Below are positions 55,551 to 63,904 of a DNA stretch of 64,000 bases, in pieces. The position numbers and the translations under genes are program-made. Origin of the DNA: Microvirga terrestris. Its GTDB lineage: Bacteria > Pseudomonadota > Alphaproteobacteria > Rhizobiales > Beijerinckiaceae. The stretch's first letter is position 1; every line of letters begins with the position of its first letter. The notes below the pieces were generated by a model. It made no database searches. It had not been told where the DNA came from and saw only the letters and a list, made by a program, of their open reading frames with translations. The DNA lies in assembly GCF_015694425.1 (NCBI RefSeq), contig NZ_JADQDN010000002.1:310001-374000 (forward strand), in the 5' to 3' direction.

Positions 55551-57036
55551 ATCTCAACCCGCCCGCAAAGCCCGGACGGGGGTCATTGGCCTCGACGACA
55601 TCCTCATCGGAGGCCTATCGCCAGGCCATGTCTACCTGCTGGAGGGCAGCCCCGGCACCGGCAAGACCACAATCGCACTCCAGTTCCTGCTCGACGGCGC
55701 CAAGGTCGGAGAGACCGGGCTCTACATCACCATGTCGGAGACGGAAGCCGAGCTGCGCGACGGCGCGGCGTCCCATGGCTGGTCCCTCGGCGACAGCCTG
55801 CACGTGTATGAACTCGTGCCTCCGGAGAGCCTCCTCGACGACGAGCACCAGCAGAGCCTGCTCTATTCGTCCGATCTCGAACTTGGCGAAACCACCCGGG
55901 CCGTATTCGCCGCCATCGACCGGACGAAGCCGGTCCGCATCGTCATCGACAGCCTGTCGGAGATCCGCCTTCTGGCGCAGAGCTCCCTGCGCTACCGCCG
56001 CCAGATCCTGGCCATGAAGCACTACTTCGCGCGCCAGGGCGCGACGGTTCTCCTGCTCGACGATCTGACCACGGACACCAACGACAAGACCGTTCACAGC
56101 CTCGCCCATGGGGTGATCCGCCTGGAGGGATTGACGCCCACTTACGGCGCCGAGCGCCGCCGCCTGCGGGTGATCAAGTATCGCGGCCAGTCGTTCCGGG
56201 GCGGGTTTCACGACTACATCATCGCGAAAGGAGGCGTCCAGGTGTTCCCGCGCCTCGTCTCCGGCGAGCACAAGACGGGCTTTGCCCGCAACGTTCTCAC
56301 GAGTGGAATCGGCGAGCTCGACGCGCTCCTCGGCGGCGGCGTCGAGCAGGGATCGAGCACCCTCGTGATGGGCCCGGCCGGCACGGGCAAGTCGCTTCTG
56401 ACGGTGCAGTTTGCCATTTCGGCGGCCCTGCGCGGCGAGAAGGCGGCCCTGTTCATCTTCGACGAGGAACTCGGCCTCCTGATCGACCGGACCAAGCTGA
56501 TCGGCATTGACCTGGTGGCTTTGTGCGAAGCCGGCAATCTGTTCATCGAGCAGGTCGATGCTGCCGAACTCTCACCTGGCGAGTTCACGGATAGGGTACG
56601 CACCAAGATCCATCGTCACGGCGTGAAGACGGTGGTGGTCGACGGCCTCAACGGCTATCAGGCCGCCATGCCCGAAGAAGAGTTTCTGACCCTGCACATC
56701 CATGAGCTGCTGCAATACCTGAACCGGCAGGGCGTCTCGACATTCCTGACCGTCGCGCAGCATGGGCTCGTCGGCGACATGAAGTCTCCCGTCGATGTCA
56801 CGTACCTCGCCGATACCGTGATCCTGCTGCGCTACTTCGAGGCGTTCGGTCAGGTCCGGCGGGCGATCTCGATCATCAAGAAGCGGTTCGGTTCGCACGA
56901 GAACACCATTCGCGAGATGCGGATCACCAACAAGGGCGTCGCCCTCGGCGAGCCCTTGGAAGGTTTCCAGGGCATCCTGCGCGGGACTCCCGTCTTCACC
57001 GACGGCGACCGCGCGCAACTGCTCAAAGATCGCTGA
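55540..57036 (+). CDS. KaiC-like double RecA-domain ATPase
   Basis: The 498-residue protein has two KaiC/RadA domains. The first has Walker A GSPGTGKTT (residues 36-44), Walker B IVIDSLSEI and the KaiC-type YITMSETEAEL. The second has Walker A GPAGTGKS (about 281-288), Walker B VVVDGLNGY and FIFDEEL with paired acidic residues. It is a bacterial KaiC-like protein outside cyanobacteria. No kaiA or kaiB is adjacent. It lies 2 nt before an HWE histidine kinase gene, a pairing that suggests ATPase-gated signalling rather than a clock. Confidence 0.9.
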   Translation: MTAESQPARKARTGVIGLDDILIGGLSPGHVYLLEGSPGTGKTTIALQFLLDGAKVGETGLYITMSETEAELRDGAASHGWSLGDSLHVYELVPPESLLDDEHQQSLLYSSDLELGETTRAVFAAIDRTKPVRIVIDSLSEIRLLAQSSLRYRRQILAMKHYFARQGATVLLLDDLTTDTNDKTVHSLAHGVIRLEGLTPTYGAERRRLRVIKYRGQSFRGGFHDYIIAKGGVQVFPRLVSGEHKTGFARNVLTSGIGELDALLGGGVEQGSSTLVMGPAGTGKSLLTVQFAISAALRGEKAALFIFDEELGLLIDRTKLIGIDLVALCEAGNLFIEQVDAAELSPGEFTDRVRTKIHRHGVKTVVVDGLNGYQAAMPEEEFLTLHIHELLQYLNRQGVSTFLTVAQHGLVGDMKSPVDVTYLADTVILLRYFEAFGQVRRAISIIKKRFGSHENTIREMRITNKGVALGEPLEGFQGILRGTPVFTDGDRAQLLKDR

Positions 57037-57038
57037 GC

Positions 57039-58127
57039 ATGAAAGACATGCTTCACTCGCATTCGGAGCGCGCGGTCATCCTGGCGCCGCTTGGACGGGA
57101 TGCGGCGATCGCTGCCGACATTCTGCACGGTGTCGGCATCACGTCTCAGATCTGCCCCGACATGTCGGCGCTCGTACACGAGATCGCGCAGGGTGCGGGC
57201 TTTGCACTCGTCACCGACGAGGCGATCCGCAATGCGGACCTGAAGGATCTTTCGTCTTGGCTATCGGCTCAGCCCCCGTGGTCGGATTTCGCCTTCGTGA
57301 TCCTCACCCTTCGCGGCGGAGGGATCGAGCGCAATCCGGCCCTGGCGCGTCTTTCCGAGGTTCTCGGCAATGTCGTGTTTCTGGAGCGACCTTTCCATCC
57401 CAGCACGCTGGTGAGCGTCGCCCGATCGGCCCTGCGCGGACGGCGCAGGCAATATGAGGCACGCGCACGGCTCGATGATCTGCATCAGGGCGAGGAGCGC
57501 CTGAAGGCTGGCCTCGACAAGGAGAAACGCGCGGCCGAGCATCAGCGACTGCTCATCGATGAGTTGAACCATCGGGTGAAGAACACGCTGGCCACCGTGC
57601 AATCCATCTCGGCCCAGACCCTGCGCACATCGGACACGAAAGAGGATGCGCGAGAAGCACTGGAGATGCGCCTTCTCGCCCTCTCCCGGGCGCACGACGT
57701 GCTCACCCGCGAGAGCTGGGATGGCGCCGACCTTTTCGAAGTCATCGAGAAAGCTCTCGAGCCCTATCAGATCTCGGGCGAGAAACGGTTCCGCATCACA
57801 GGCCCGCATGTGCGCGTGACGCCGCGCATGTCGCTCGCGTTAGCCATGGCGATCCATGAGCTGGCCACCAACGCCGTGAAATATGGCGCCCTGGCTAACA
57901 AGACAGGCACCATCGAGGTGTCATGGAACGTGACGAACGGCACAGCCCCTCCCCGGCTGACCCTGCGCTGGACCGAGGCCGGTGGCCCGCCTGTCATCCC
58001 CCCGCGCCGGCGCGGCTTCGGATCCCGCCTCATCGAGCGCAGCCTGGCCAATGATCTGGATGGCCAGGTGGAGATCGCATTCGCTCCGACGGGGGTCGTC
58101 TGTACGGTGGATGCCCCGGTCGCCTAG
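57039..58127 (+). CDS. HWE-family histidine kinase with N-terminal pseudo-receiver
   Basis: The 362-residue soluble kinase has an N-terminal receiver-like domain (about residues 8-135) without a clear phospho-accepting Asp at its usual place. A coiled coil (140-172), HWE dimerisation domain with H178 in LIDELNHRVKNTLATVQSIS, and ATPase domain (IHELATNAVKYGALAN, LRWTEAGGPPV with the W-x-E, GFGSRLIERSL) follow. HWE/HisKA2 kinases feed PhyR in general stress signalling, and nepR-ecfG lie 2 kb away, so a role there is plausible. It is coupled to the KaiC-like gene. Confidence 0.92.
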   Translation: MKDMLHSHSERAVILAPLGRDAAIAADILHGVGITSQICPDMSALVHEIAQGAGFALVTDEAIRNADLKDLSSWLSAQPPWSDFAFVILTLRGGGIERNPALARLSEVLGNVVFLERPFHPSTLVSVARSALRGRRRQYEARARLDDLHQGEERLKAGLDKEKRAAEHQRLLIDELNHRVKNTLATVQSISAQTLRTSDTKEDAREALEMRLLALSRAHDVLTRESWDGADLFEVIEKALEPYQISGEKRFRITGPHVRVTPRMSLALAMAIHELATNAVKYGALANKTGTIEVSWNVTNGTAPPRLTLRWTEAGGPPVIPPRRRGFGSRLIERSLANDLDGQVEIAFAPTGVVCTVDAPVA

Positions 58128-58155
58128 CCCTTCGCAGGAAATCGTCGAGACTCTC

Positions 58156-58383
58156 TCAGTGCAGGACCGGGTCCAGCGGAATGGACAGCAGGACATTGCC
58201 CGATGGATCGACCACATCGAGCCGCCAGCCCTGCCACGAGTCGCCGAACTGGCTCGCCTCGGCGCGAATGTCATCGATGGCCTGCAAGGCAAGCTCGTGC
58301 GCCTTGGCCAGGTCGAGGATCTCAACGCCCATATCGTCGGCGATGATCTCGTCTCCGTTCACCAGATGAAAGTAGCAGAGCAT
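58156..58383 (-). CDS. DUF6894 family protein
   Basis: This 75-residue protein opens MLCYFHLVNGDEIIADDMGVE and ends with VVDPSGNVLLSIPLD, the pattern of the small DUF6894 proteins abundant in Hyphomicrobiales. The start at 58383 matches the family, and the 13 upstream codons are not conserved in type. Function is unknown. A paralogue lies at 59626. It is convergent with the HWE kinase gene. Confidence 0.82.
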   Translation of the reverse strand: MLCYFHLVNGDEIIADDMGVEILDLAKAHELALQAIDDIRAEASQFGDSWQGWRLDVVDPSGNVLLSIPLDPVLH

Positions 58384-58519
58384 CAGCCATCCATCGCTTG
58401 AGCCGGCGCTGGCCCAACCCAACCTCTGCCTTCCGAGATCGGCGGATCGGGACCCGATGCGGGCAATGTAGTGGAGACCGGCTCTTCGGCCATAGAACCA
58501 GGTGATAAGAGGCTCGAAG

Positions 58520-58544
58520 GGAATAAACTTGGCGGTTCTCCGTT
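58520..58544 (+). promoter_or_regulatory. Possible EcfG promoter (one mismatch)
   Basis: GGAAT-N16-CGTT differs from GGAAC-N16/17-CGTT only at the last -35 base. It stands 42 nt upstream of the DUF2188-like gene, a natural promoter distance. Confidence 0.5.
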
Positions 58545-58585
58545 ATTCCTCATTGCCGGTCACGGCAGGGTCCAGGAGTGCCACC

Positions 58586-58819
58586 ATGAGCGAGCAGGAT
58601 CTCTACATCATCCGCCCGTCCGGCGAGGGCTGGACCCTTCATCTCGCGAAAGAGACCCTCGCCCGGTTCGATGAGCGGCCGAAGGCCATCGAAGCGGCTG
58701 TCGTCGTGGCCGAAGCGTCGGCCCGCCTTGGAAAGGCCGCGGGCGTCGTGATGGAAGAGGGTGACCAGCGGATCATGGTCTGGGACGCCGGACGGGACTC
58801 CTATTCGAGGGTCTCATAA
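58586..58819 (+). CDS. DUF2188-like small protein
   Basis: This 77-residue protein reads YIIRPSGEGWTLHLAKETLA and later EASARLGKAAGVVM, the beta-beta-alpha-beta pattern of DUF2188 proteins. They have an unknown role and often occur near stress genes. AGGAG precedes the ATG at 58586. It is probably under EcfG control through the site at 58520. Confidence 0.75.
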   Translation: MSEQDLYIIRPSGEGWTLHLAKETLARFDERPKAIEAAVVVAEASARLGKAAGVVMEEGDQRIMVWDAGRDSYSRVS

Positions 58820-58830
58820 GCAGCGCAGTT

Positions 58831-59292
58831 TCAGGCATCACCTCTGTTGCGGGCGCCTTCCTCCGGCGGAGGTGTACGGGCCCAGACATCGGACGCCAGC
58901 GCGAGCATCACCGCTACGGCCTCCTGTACGCCTTTGTCGCTCGTGCCGGCACGGGCGCTCTCGAGGACCAGGCCGAGGCGCCGCCGGCTCGGCCACGGCA
59001 GGGCGGCCAGTGTGGTTTCAAGATCCAGCCGCGCGACCGCAGGCACGCCGGCACGCCGTGCGATCTCATCGACCTTCTCGGTGAGGGCACTCAGGTGCCC
59101 AGCCACATGCCGGGACGACAATTCTGATGTGAGCAAAGGCATTGATGCGAATGAGAACTCAAAGGACCCGCTCCCCAGCCGCCCCGTGAGCTTGTCCAAC
59201 CGCTCCGCCTCGCCCCCGTTCCCCTCACCGCCTGATTCAGTGGGAAACATGCTTGGCTTCATTGCCGCATGGTTAAGCCTTGGTTTATTCAT
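58831..59292 (-). CDS. Hypothetical protein
   Basis: This cytoplasmic protein of about 153 residues has no signal or membrane segment. A mostly helical second half contains SALTEKVDEIARRAGVPAVA and QEAVAVMLALASDVWA. No family is recognised. The start is uncertain: 59292 (MNKPRLNHAAM) is chosen, with another methionine at 59262 (MKPSMFPTES) possible. It is convergent with the DUF2188-like gene (11 bp between stops). Confidence 0.5.
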   Translation of the reverse strand: MNKPRLNHAAMKPSMFPTESGGEGNGGEAERLDKLTGRLGSGSFEFSFASMPLLTSELSSRHVAGHLSALTEKVDEIARRAGVPAVARLDLETTLAALPWPSRRRLGLVLESARAGTSDKGVQEAVAVMLALASDVWARTPPPEEGARNRGDA

Positions 59293-59378
59293 CCTGGCCA
59301 AATCGGAGCAGTAATCTCGCCACAATCGCCAACAAGGATCAGCTTGACTTGATTTCAGCCAACCGATTGCGAGGGCTC

Positions 59379-59525
59379 ATGACCCGCAGGGATCGCATTG
59401 CGCTCTATGGCCGTCTCGGCCTGATCCTGATGGCCTTCGCCGTGATCGGCGGGGTCGTGGCCGAACCGCTTCTCCGGCCCTTGTGGTCGTCACGGCTGAC
59501 CGTTGCCAACAACAGCCCGCGATGA
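59379..59525 (+). CDS. Small single-span membrane protein
   Basis: The 48-residue protein has a basic head (MTRRDRIALYGR), one membrane helix (about residues 13-30, LGLILMAFAVIGGVVAEPLL) and a short periplasmic tail. CGAGGG lies 6 nt before the ATG. No family is recognised, and short hydrophobic frames can arise by chance. Confidence 0.45.
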   Translation: MTRRDRIALYGRLGLILMAFAVIGGVVAEPLLRPLWSSRLTVANNSPR

Positions 59526-59625
59526 ATTCGATGACCCGCGCGCTGGCCGGCAATTTCGGATGCTGTCCGGAACTGATCGCATCCAACCCGATTGGCCTCT
59601 TACCACTCAAGCTTCAGGGACATTC

Positions 59626-59874
59626 ATGCCGCGCTACTTCTTCAACGTGCATATCGGTGGCGACGCGCTCGCCGATCCCGAGGGGCAGGATCTGCGCAAT
59701 GCGGATCAGGCCTGGGAGGTGGCCCAGGCCATGGCCCGGAACCTGATGAGCACCGAGTTCGAGCGGCCGGTCAACTGGGCCACGGCGCATATCGAGGTGA
59801 AGGACGACATGGACGAGATCGTCCTGGAGTTCCCCTTCATGGAAGCCATCTCGGTCACGCAGCAATCCCATTGA
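59626..59874 (+). CDS. DUF6894 family protein
   Basis: This 82-residue protein has the standard opening MPRYFFNVHIGGDALADPEG and a helix QAWEVAQAMARNLMS, then a VKDDMDEIVLEFPFMEAI tail. It is the second DUF6894 member here and closer to the family pattern than the one at 58156. Its function is unknown. A hairpin terminator follows at 59929-59960. Confidence 0.85.
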   Translation: MPRYFFNVHIGGDALADPEGQDLRNADQAWEVAQAMARNLMSTEFERPVNWATAHIEVKDDMDEIVLEFPFMEAISVTQQSH

Positions 59875-59928
59875 GGCTTGAGCCAGATCCCGAAAGACAG
59901 CCCATCAACGCGGCCTCGGCGCCAATCG

Positions 59929-59960
59929 AGCCCTGCGAACAGGGCTAAGCTTTGCTTTTT
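59929..59960 (+). terminator. Probable intrinsic terminator after the DUF6894 gene
   Basis: A perfect 7-bp stem AGCCCTG/CAGGGCT closed by a CGAA tetraloop is followed by AAGCTTTGC and six T residues. The T-run begins 8 nt after the stem; a small AAGC/GCTT stem may bridge the gap. Confidence 0.55.
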
Positions 59961-60061
59961 TACCTAAAGGAAGCTCAGACTCGATAGAAGTTAACGGAAT
60001 AACCACACCTGCGGGCGGATGGTGGCTGGGATCGTCGCTCCCAGGCCTCATCGAAACCATT

Positions 60062-62335
60062 GTGCCCGCCTCACTGATCATAACCCTCAGCGTCGTGCTC
60101 GCGGCTGCCGTCATCGTCGGCGCCGTGCTCCTTCTGGTGCGGGGCTACACCGACGATCTCGCGCGCGCGGAAGGCGATCTGGCGAACCTCGCGCTGACCC
60201 TCCAGGAGCGCACGGACGGTATCCTGCAATCCATCGATGGCGTTCTTCGCGACCTCGTCGACCGCATCCCGCAGGCGAGCCTCCGGGTGGGTGAGTTCGA
60301 CGGCTTCGCGGCGTCCCAGGCCACGAAGCTCGTTCTGGTCGGTGCTTCCTGCACCCTGCCCCAGATCGTGCGCATCGACCTCGTCAACGCCCGGGGCAAG
60401 CTCGTCGGCACCTCGAACCCGCGTCCGATGTCCGACCCCATCTACCTCACGGGCGCATCCTACTATCAGACCCTCACGACGGATCCGTCGCTCATTTCGT
60501 ACCTGAGCGAGCCGATGCGGATCCGCACCACGGGCAAGAAGGTTCTGTCGCTCGCGCGCCGGATCAACGACACCGAGGCAAACCTCCTCGGCATCGTCGT
60601 CTGCACCATCGACCTCAGTCATTTCGAGGCGCTCTACAAGGAGCATCTCCGCAAGCCCTCGTCGGCTGTCACGCTCTACCGGCGGGACGGTGTCGTGCTG
60701 GCGCACAGTCCGCATTCCGAGCGGGCGTTGGGCCGCAAGATCTGGAAGCCCGACACGCCGCTGCAGCGGATGATCGCCAAGAACAGCCCGACCCTCATTC
60801 GCGACGTGAGCTGGATCGACCGGCAGGAGCGGCTGTTCGCGCTGCATCCGCTGGCCAACCATTCGGCCGGCATCGCCGTCAGCCGCACCGTGGCGGAGCT
60901 GATGGCCGGGCAGCGCCTCGAGGCGCGCATGATCGGGTTTGTGGCCTATGTCATGGGCGTTGCGGTCGATACGGCGAGCCTCATGGGCTTGAGGCATGTG
61001 AAGACCGGAATCCTCAGGGCCGCGAGCGAGAGCTACCTGTCGCGTCACGACGTGCTGACGAGGCTTCCCAACAGGCCGTTCTTCATCGAGGAGCTGAAGC
61101 GCACATACCTTGCCTCGCAGCGCTCCGGCACGGATTTCGCCCTGCATCTTCTCGACCTCAACCGCTTCAAGGACATCAACGACAATCACGGCCATGGCGC
61201 GGGCGACGAGATCATTCAAATGGTGGCGCGGCGCCTGCGCGAGCGGCTCCGGAAGAGCGACTTCATCGCCCGCATCGGCGGCGACGAGTTCGCCATCATT
61301 CAACGGCCGGTCAGGGACCGGCAGCAGGTGATGGATTTCGTTACGGCCATCCAAGCCGCCATGAAGACGCCCTGCACAGCCGGCAACACGGAGATCGACG
61401 TGGGGCTGTCCGCCGGCATCGCGATCGCCTCCACGGACGGCAAGACCTCTACCGAAATCATGCGAGCGGCCGACGTCGCGCTCTTCGCGGCCAAGTCCGA
61501 TCCCAACAGCAGCTACAGGTTCTACGACCCGACCATCCAGGATTCCCGCGCGGAACGCCGCGCCATCGAGGGGGCTCTCAAGAGCGCCCTCGACAACCGG
61601 GAATTCGAGCTGTTCTACCAGCCGATCCTCGATCTGGCGACGAACCGGATGTGGGGCTGCGAGGCGCTGGTGCGCTGGAAGCACGCCACGAAGGGAATGA
61701 TCCCACCCCTGCAGTTCATCCCGACCGCCGAAGAGTCAGGGCTCATCGCACCCATCGGCGACTGGATCCTTGAGGAGGCCTGCGCCACGGCCATGACCTG
61801 GGATTCCATGACGAAGGTCGCGGTCAATCTTTCGCCGGTTCAGTTCAAGCGCCGGGACGTTTTCGCCAGCGTCACGAAAGCCCTGAACCTCTCCGGCCTG
61901 CCGGCCCACCGCCTCGTGCTGGAGATCACGGAATCCGTCAAGCTCACTGAGGAAGCGACCGCCGCTCTCAGGCGGCTCAAGACGCTGGGTGTGGGAATCT
62001 CGCTCGACGATTTCGGCACCGGCTATGCGTCGATGAGCTATCTGAGAAGCTTCCCGTTCGACAAGATCAAGATCGATCAGTCCTTCGTGCGCGGCATGAT
62101 CGACTCGGCGGGCAGCCGTGCGATCATCACGGCCACGATCGGGCTTGCCAACGACCTGAAGATGAGCACGACAGCCGAGGGCGTTGAAACGCAGGAGCAG
62201 CTCAACGCCCTGCGCGTGGCCGGCGCCTCGCAGGCTCAAGGCTATCTGATCGCAAAGCCCATGCCCCGCGAAGCCCTCGCGGCTTTCATGGCCGACATCC
62301 AGAACCCTCAGCCGACGGTCAGGGCCGTCGCCTGA
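60062..62335 (+). CDS. Membrane dCACHE-GGDEF-EAL protein
   Basis: The 757-residue protein has a membrane helix (about residues 5-28), a periplasmic double-CACHE-like domain (about 30-280), a second helix (about 288-310), GGDEF (about 330-490) with canonical IGGDEFAI (406-410), and EAL (about 500-745) with CEALVRWKH, LEITESVKL, DDFGTGYASMSYL and TAEGVETQEQL all intact. It could both make and break cyclic di-GMP in response to a small external ligand. The start is GTG at 60062. It is monocistronic. Confidence 0.93.
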   Translation: MPASLIITLSVVLAAAVIVGAVLLLVRGYTDDLARAEGDLANLALTLQERTDGILQSIDGVLRDLVDRIPQASLRVGEFDGFAASQATKLVLVGASCTLPQIVRIDLVNARGKLVGTSNPRPMSDPIYLTGASYYQTLTTDPSLISYLSEPMRIRTTGKKVLSLARRINDTEANLLGIVVCTIDLSHFEALYKEHLRKPSSAVTLYRRDGVVLAHSPHSERALGRKIWKPDTPLQRMIAKNSPTLIRDVSWIDRQERLFALHPLANHSAGIAVSRTVAELMAGQRLEARMIGFVAYVMGVAVDTASLMGLRHVKTGILRAASESYLSRHDVLTRLPNRPFFIEELKRTYLASQRSGTDFALHLLDLNRFKDINDNHGHGAGDEIIQMVARRLRERLRKSDFIARIGGDEFAIIQRPVRDRQQVMDFVTAIQAAMKTPCTAGNTEIDVGLSAGIAIASTDGKTSTEIMRAADVALFAAKSDPNSSYRFYDPTIQDSRAERRAIEGALKSALDNREFELFYQPILDLATNRMWGCEALVRWKHATKGMIPPLQFIPTAEESGLIAPIGDWILEEACATAMTWDSMTKVAVNLSPVQFKRRDVFASVTKALNLSGLPAHRLVLEITESVKLTEEATAALRRLKTLGVGISLDDFGTGYASMSYLRSFPFDKIKIDQSFVRGMIDSAGSRAIITATIGLANDLKMSTTAEGVETQEQLNALRVAGASQAQGYLIAKPMPREALAAFMADIQNPQPTVRAVA

Positions 62336-62349
62336 ACCTGCGCTCGGCT

Positions 62350-63075
62350 TCAGGCCGCCTGCGGCCAGGAATGCTGCCGCTCCGCCTCGAGCAACTGCTC
62401 GGCCCTGCGGGTGAATTCATTGCCGGGCAGGCCTGGCTCGATGGGGTCGAGATAGGAGACCGAAATGGTCCCTCCCCGCTTGACGGACCGGTCCACCCCC
62501 CAGAAGTGCCCCGAGTTCAAGGCCACGGGAAGAACCACCCGGTCGAGCTTCGCATAAAGAAGCTCGACGCCGCGCTTGAATGCGATGGGCTCCGAGACGG
62601 ACTTGCGGGTGCCCTCCGGAAAGATCAGCACGGAGCGGCCTTGGGCCAAGGCAGCCCGGCTCTCGTCCACCATCTTGCGAACGGCCTTCGAGCCGCTCTC
62701 CCGGTCGATCAGGATCATCGGCGACTTGCGCAGGAACCACGAGAAGACCGGGATGGTCAGCAGCTCCTGCTTCGCGACGATGGCCACATCCGGAAACAGC
62801 GCCAGGAACGCCAGGGTTTCCCAGGTCGATTGGTGATTGGCGATGATCAGGCAGGGCTCGTTGGGGATGTTGTGAAGCCCGCGCTCGGCATAGGTCAGAC
62901 CGACGATCCGCTTCAGGCCGGCCAGGATGCCCCGCGCCCACAGCCGCGAGGCCAGGCGCACGCCGCGCTCGGGAGAGCCGCACAGCCACAGCGCGGCCAG
63001 AACCGGCGCGAAAAGGCCGGTCCAGACAGCCAGGTAGACGTCGAAGAGTTTGGAGCGGAGCAACTGCATAATCAT
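62350..63075 (-). CDS. plsC: 1-acyl-sn-glycerol-3-phosphate acyltransferase
   Basis: The 241-residue membrane enzyme converts lysophosphatidic acid to phosphatidic acid. Motif I reads NHQSTWET, an H-x4-E variant of H-x4-D also seen in other proteobacterial members. Motif III is the FPEGTRKSV phosphate-binding site, and a membrane helix lies near the N-terminus (about residues 13-32). It is convergent with the GGDEF/EAL gene and separated from rpsU by a strong terminator, so it has its own promoter. Confidence 0.93.
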   Translation of the reverse strand: MIMQLLRSKLFDVYLAVWTGLFAPVLAALWLCGSPERGVRLASRLWARGILAGLKRIVGLTYAERGLHNIPNEPCLIIANHQSTWETLAFLALFPDVAIVAKQELLTIPVFSWFLRKSPMILIDRESGSKAVRKMVDESRAALAQGRSVLIFPEGTRKSVSEPIAFKRGVELLYAKLDRVVLPVALNSGHFWGVDRSVKRGGTISVSYLDPIEPGLPGNEFTRRAEQLLEAERQHSWPQAA

Positions 63076-63140
63076 GAAATGCTTTAAATGAATCGGCGTT
63101 CGATGCGCACCACGCTCTGCCGCGATGCCGGCTCACGATC

Positions 63141-63178
63141 AACAAAAAAACGAAGCGGCGCATGATCCCATGCGCCGC
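63141..63178 (-). terminator. Strong intrinsic terminator downstream of rpsU
   Basis: On the minus strand a perfect 10-bp stem GCGGCGCATG/CATGCGCCGC with a GGAT tetraloop is followed by TTCG and seven T residues. It stops transcription from rpsU before plsC. Confidence 0.88.
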
Positions 63179-63209
63179 CTGAAAGACCGATGGAGAGCCC
63201 TTTAGAGCT

Positions 63210-63300
63210 GTTTCCACTTGCGTGGAATCATCTCTCTTTTTGGGTTTGCCGCATTTTCGGACGGCGAACCGGAGCCACTTCGCCGGAAAATGCTCTAGCC
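63210..63300. repeat. Intergenic palindrome downstream of rpsU
   Basis: GCATTTTC (63251-63258) pairs with GAAAATGC (63286-63293) with inner arms GGCGAA/TTCGCC. The block is preceded by GAGCTGTTTCCACTTGCGTGG. Blocks of this kind are scattered in genomes of Methylobacteriaceae and relatives (general knowledge). It lies in the 3' region of the rpsU transcript. Confidence 0.65.
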
Positions 63301-63305
63301 GGGCT

Positions 63306-63605
63306 TTACTCTGCAGCCTCGGTGCGAGGCGCAGCGCTCGGAGCGGCCATCGGCCGGCGGGCGCCGGCGGCGCCGGGACGGGGCTTCGGCTTGGGAGCGG
63401 CGATCAGCCCTTCGCGGATAGCTTGCTTGCGGGCAGCCTTGCGGTTGCGCCGGACGGCCTCGGCCTTCTCGCGGGTCTTTTTCTCCGACGGCTTCTCGTA
63501 GGCCTTCCGCGCCTTCATTTCGCGGAAGATGCCTTCGCGCTGCATCTTCTTCTTGAGAACCCTGAGGGCTTGATCGACGTTGTTGTCGCGTACCAGAACC
63601 TGCAA
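63306..63605 (-). CDS. rpsU: 30S ribosomal protein S21
   Basis: The 99-residue basic protein opens [25 protein letters not shown] in two parts typical of S21. It has the helical [23 protein letters not shown] segment and an Ala/Pro-rich tail usual in alphaproteobacteria. S21 sits near the mRNA exit and helps initiation. The transcript ends at the strong terminator at 63141-63178. Confidence 0.96.
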   Translation of the reverse strand: MQVLVRDNNVDQALRVLKKKMQREGIFREMKARKAYEKPSEKKTREKAEAVRRNRKAARKQAIREGLIAAPKPKPRPGAAGARRPMAAPSAAPRTEAAE

Positions 63606-63693
63606 TGGATGTCCTCTCTCTAAAATGGTTTGTTGCTGTGCCTCGGCTTTTGCCTGGCGGATCGGATCGGCAAAGCGCTTGGGGCGTTAGGCC

Positions 63694-63888
63694 TTAAGCG
63701 CTCCGGATTTCGCCCTCGCGGACGGCCTTTTCGGTCATGCCCGACTTGATACGGTATGACACTTCGCCGGTCTGGTCGGCCGGCATGAGCCGTACGACCT
63801 CATAGACGTTGCCGGAATTCGTCCGGGTGTCGGAGAAACCGGGCTGCGCCAGCCGAACCATCTGCCGGACTTTGAACTTGTGAGTCAT
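63694..63888 (-). CDS. Small hypothetical protein
   Basis: This 64-residue protein opens MTHKFKVRQMVRLAQPGFSD and continues NVYEVVRLMPADQTGEVSYR, a compact beta-rich fold common and unnamed in Hyphomicrobiales. The start at 63888 fits; an upstream in-frame methionine overlaps the neighbouring gene. AGAGGAACC precedes the start. It is probably cotranscribed with the gene at the window edge. Function unknown. Confidence 0.75.
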   Translation of the reverse strand: MTHKFKVRQMVRLAQPGFSDTRTNSGNVYEVVRLMPADQTGEVSYRIKSGMTEKAVREGEIRSA

Positions 63889-63904
63889 CGCTTGGGTTCC
63901 TCTC

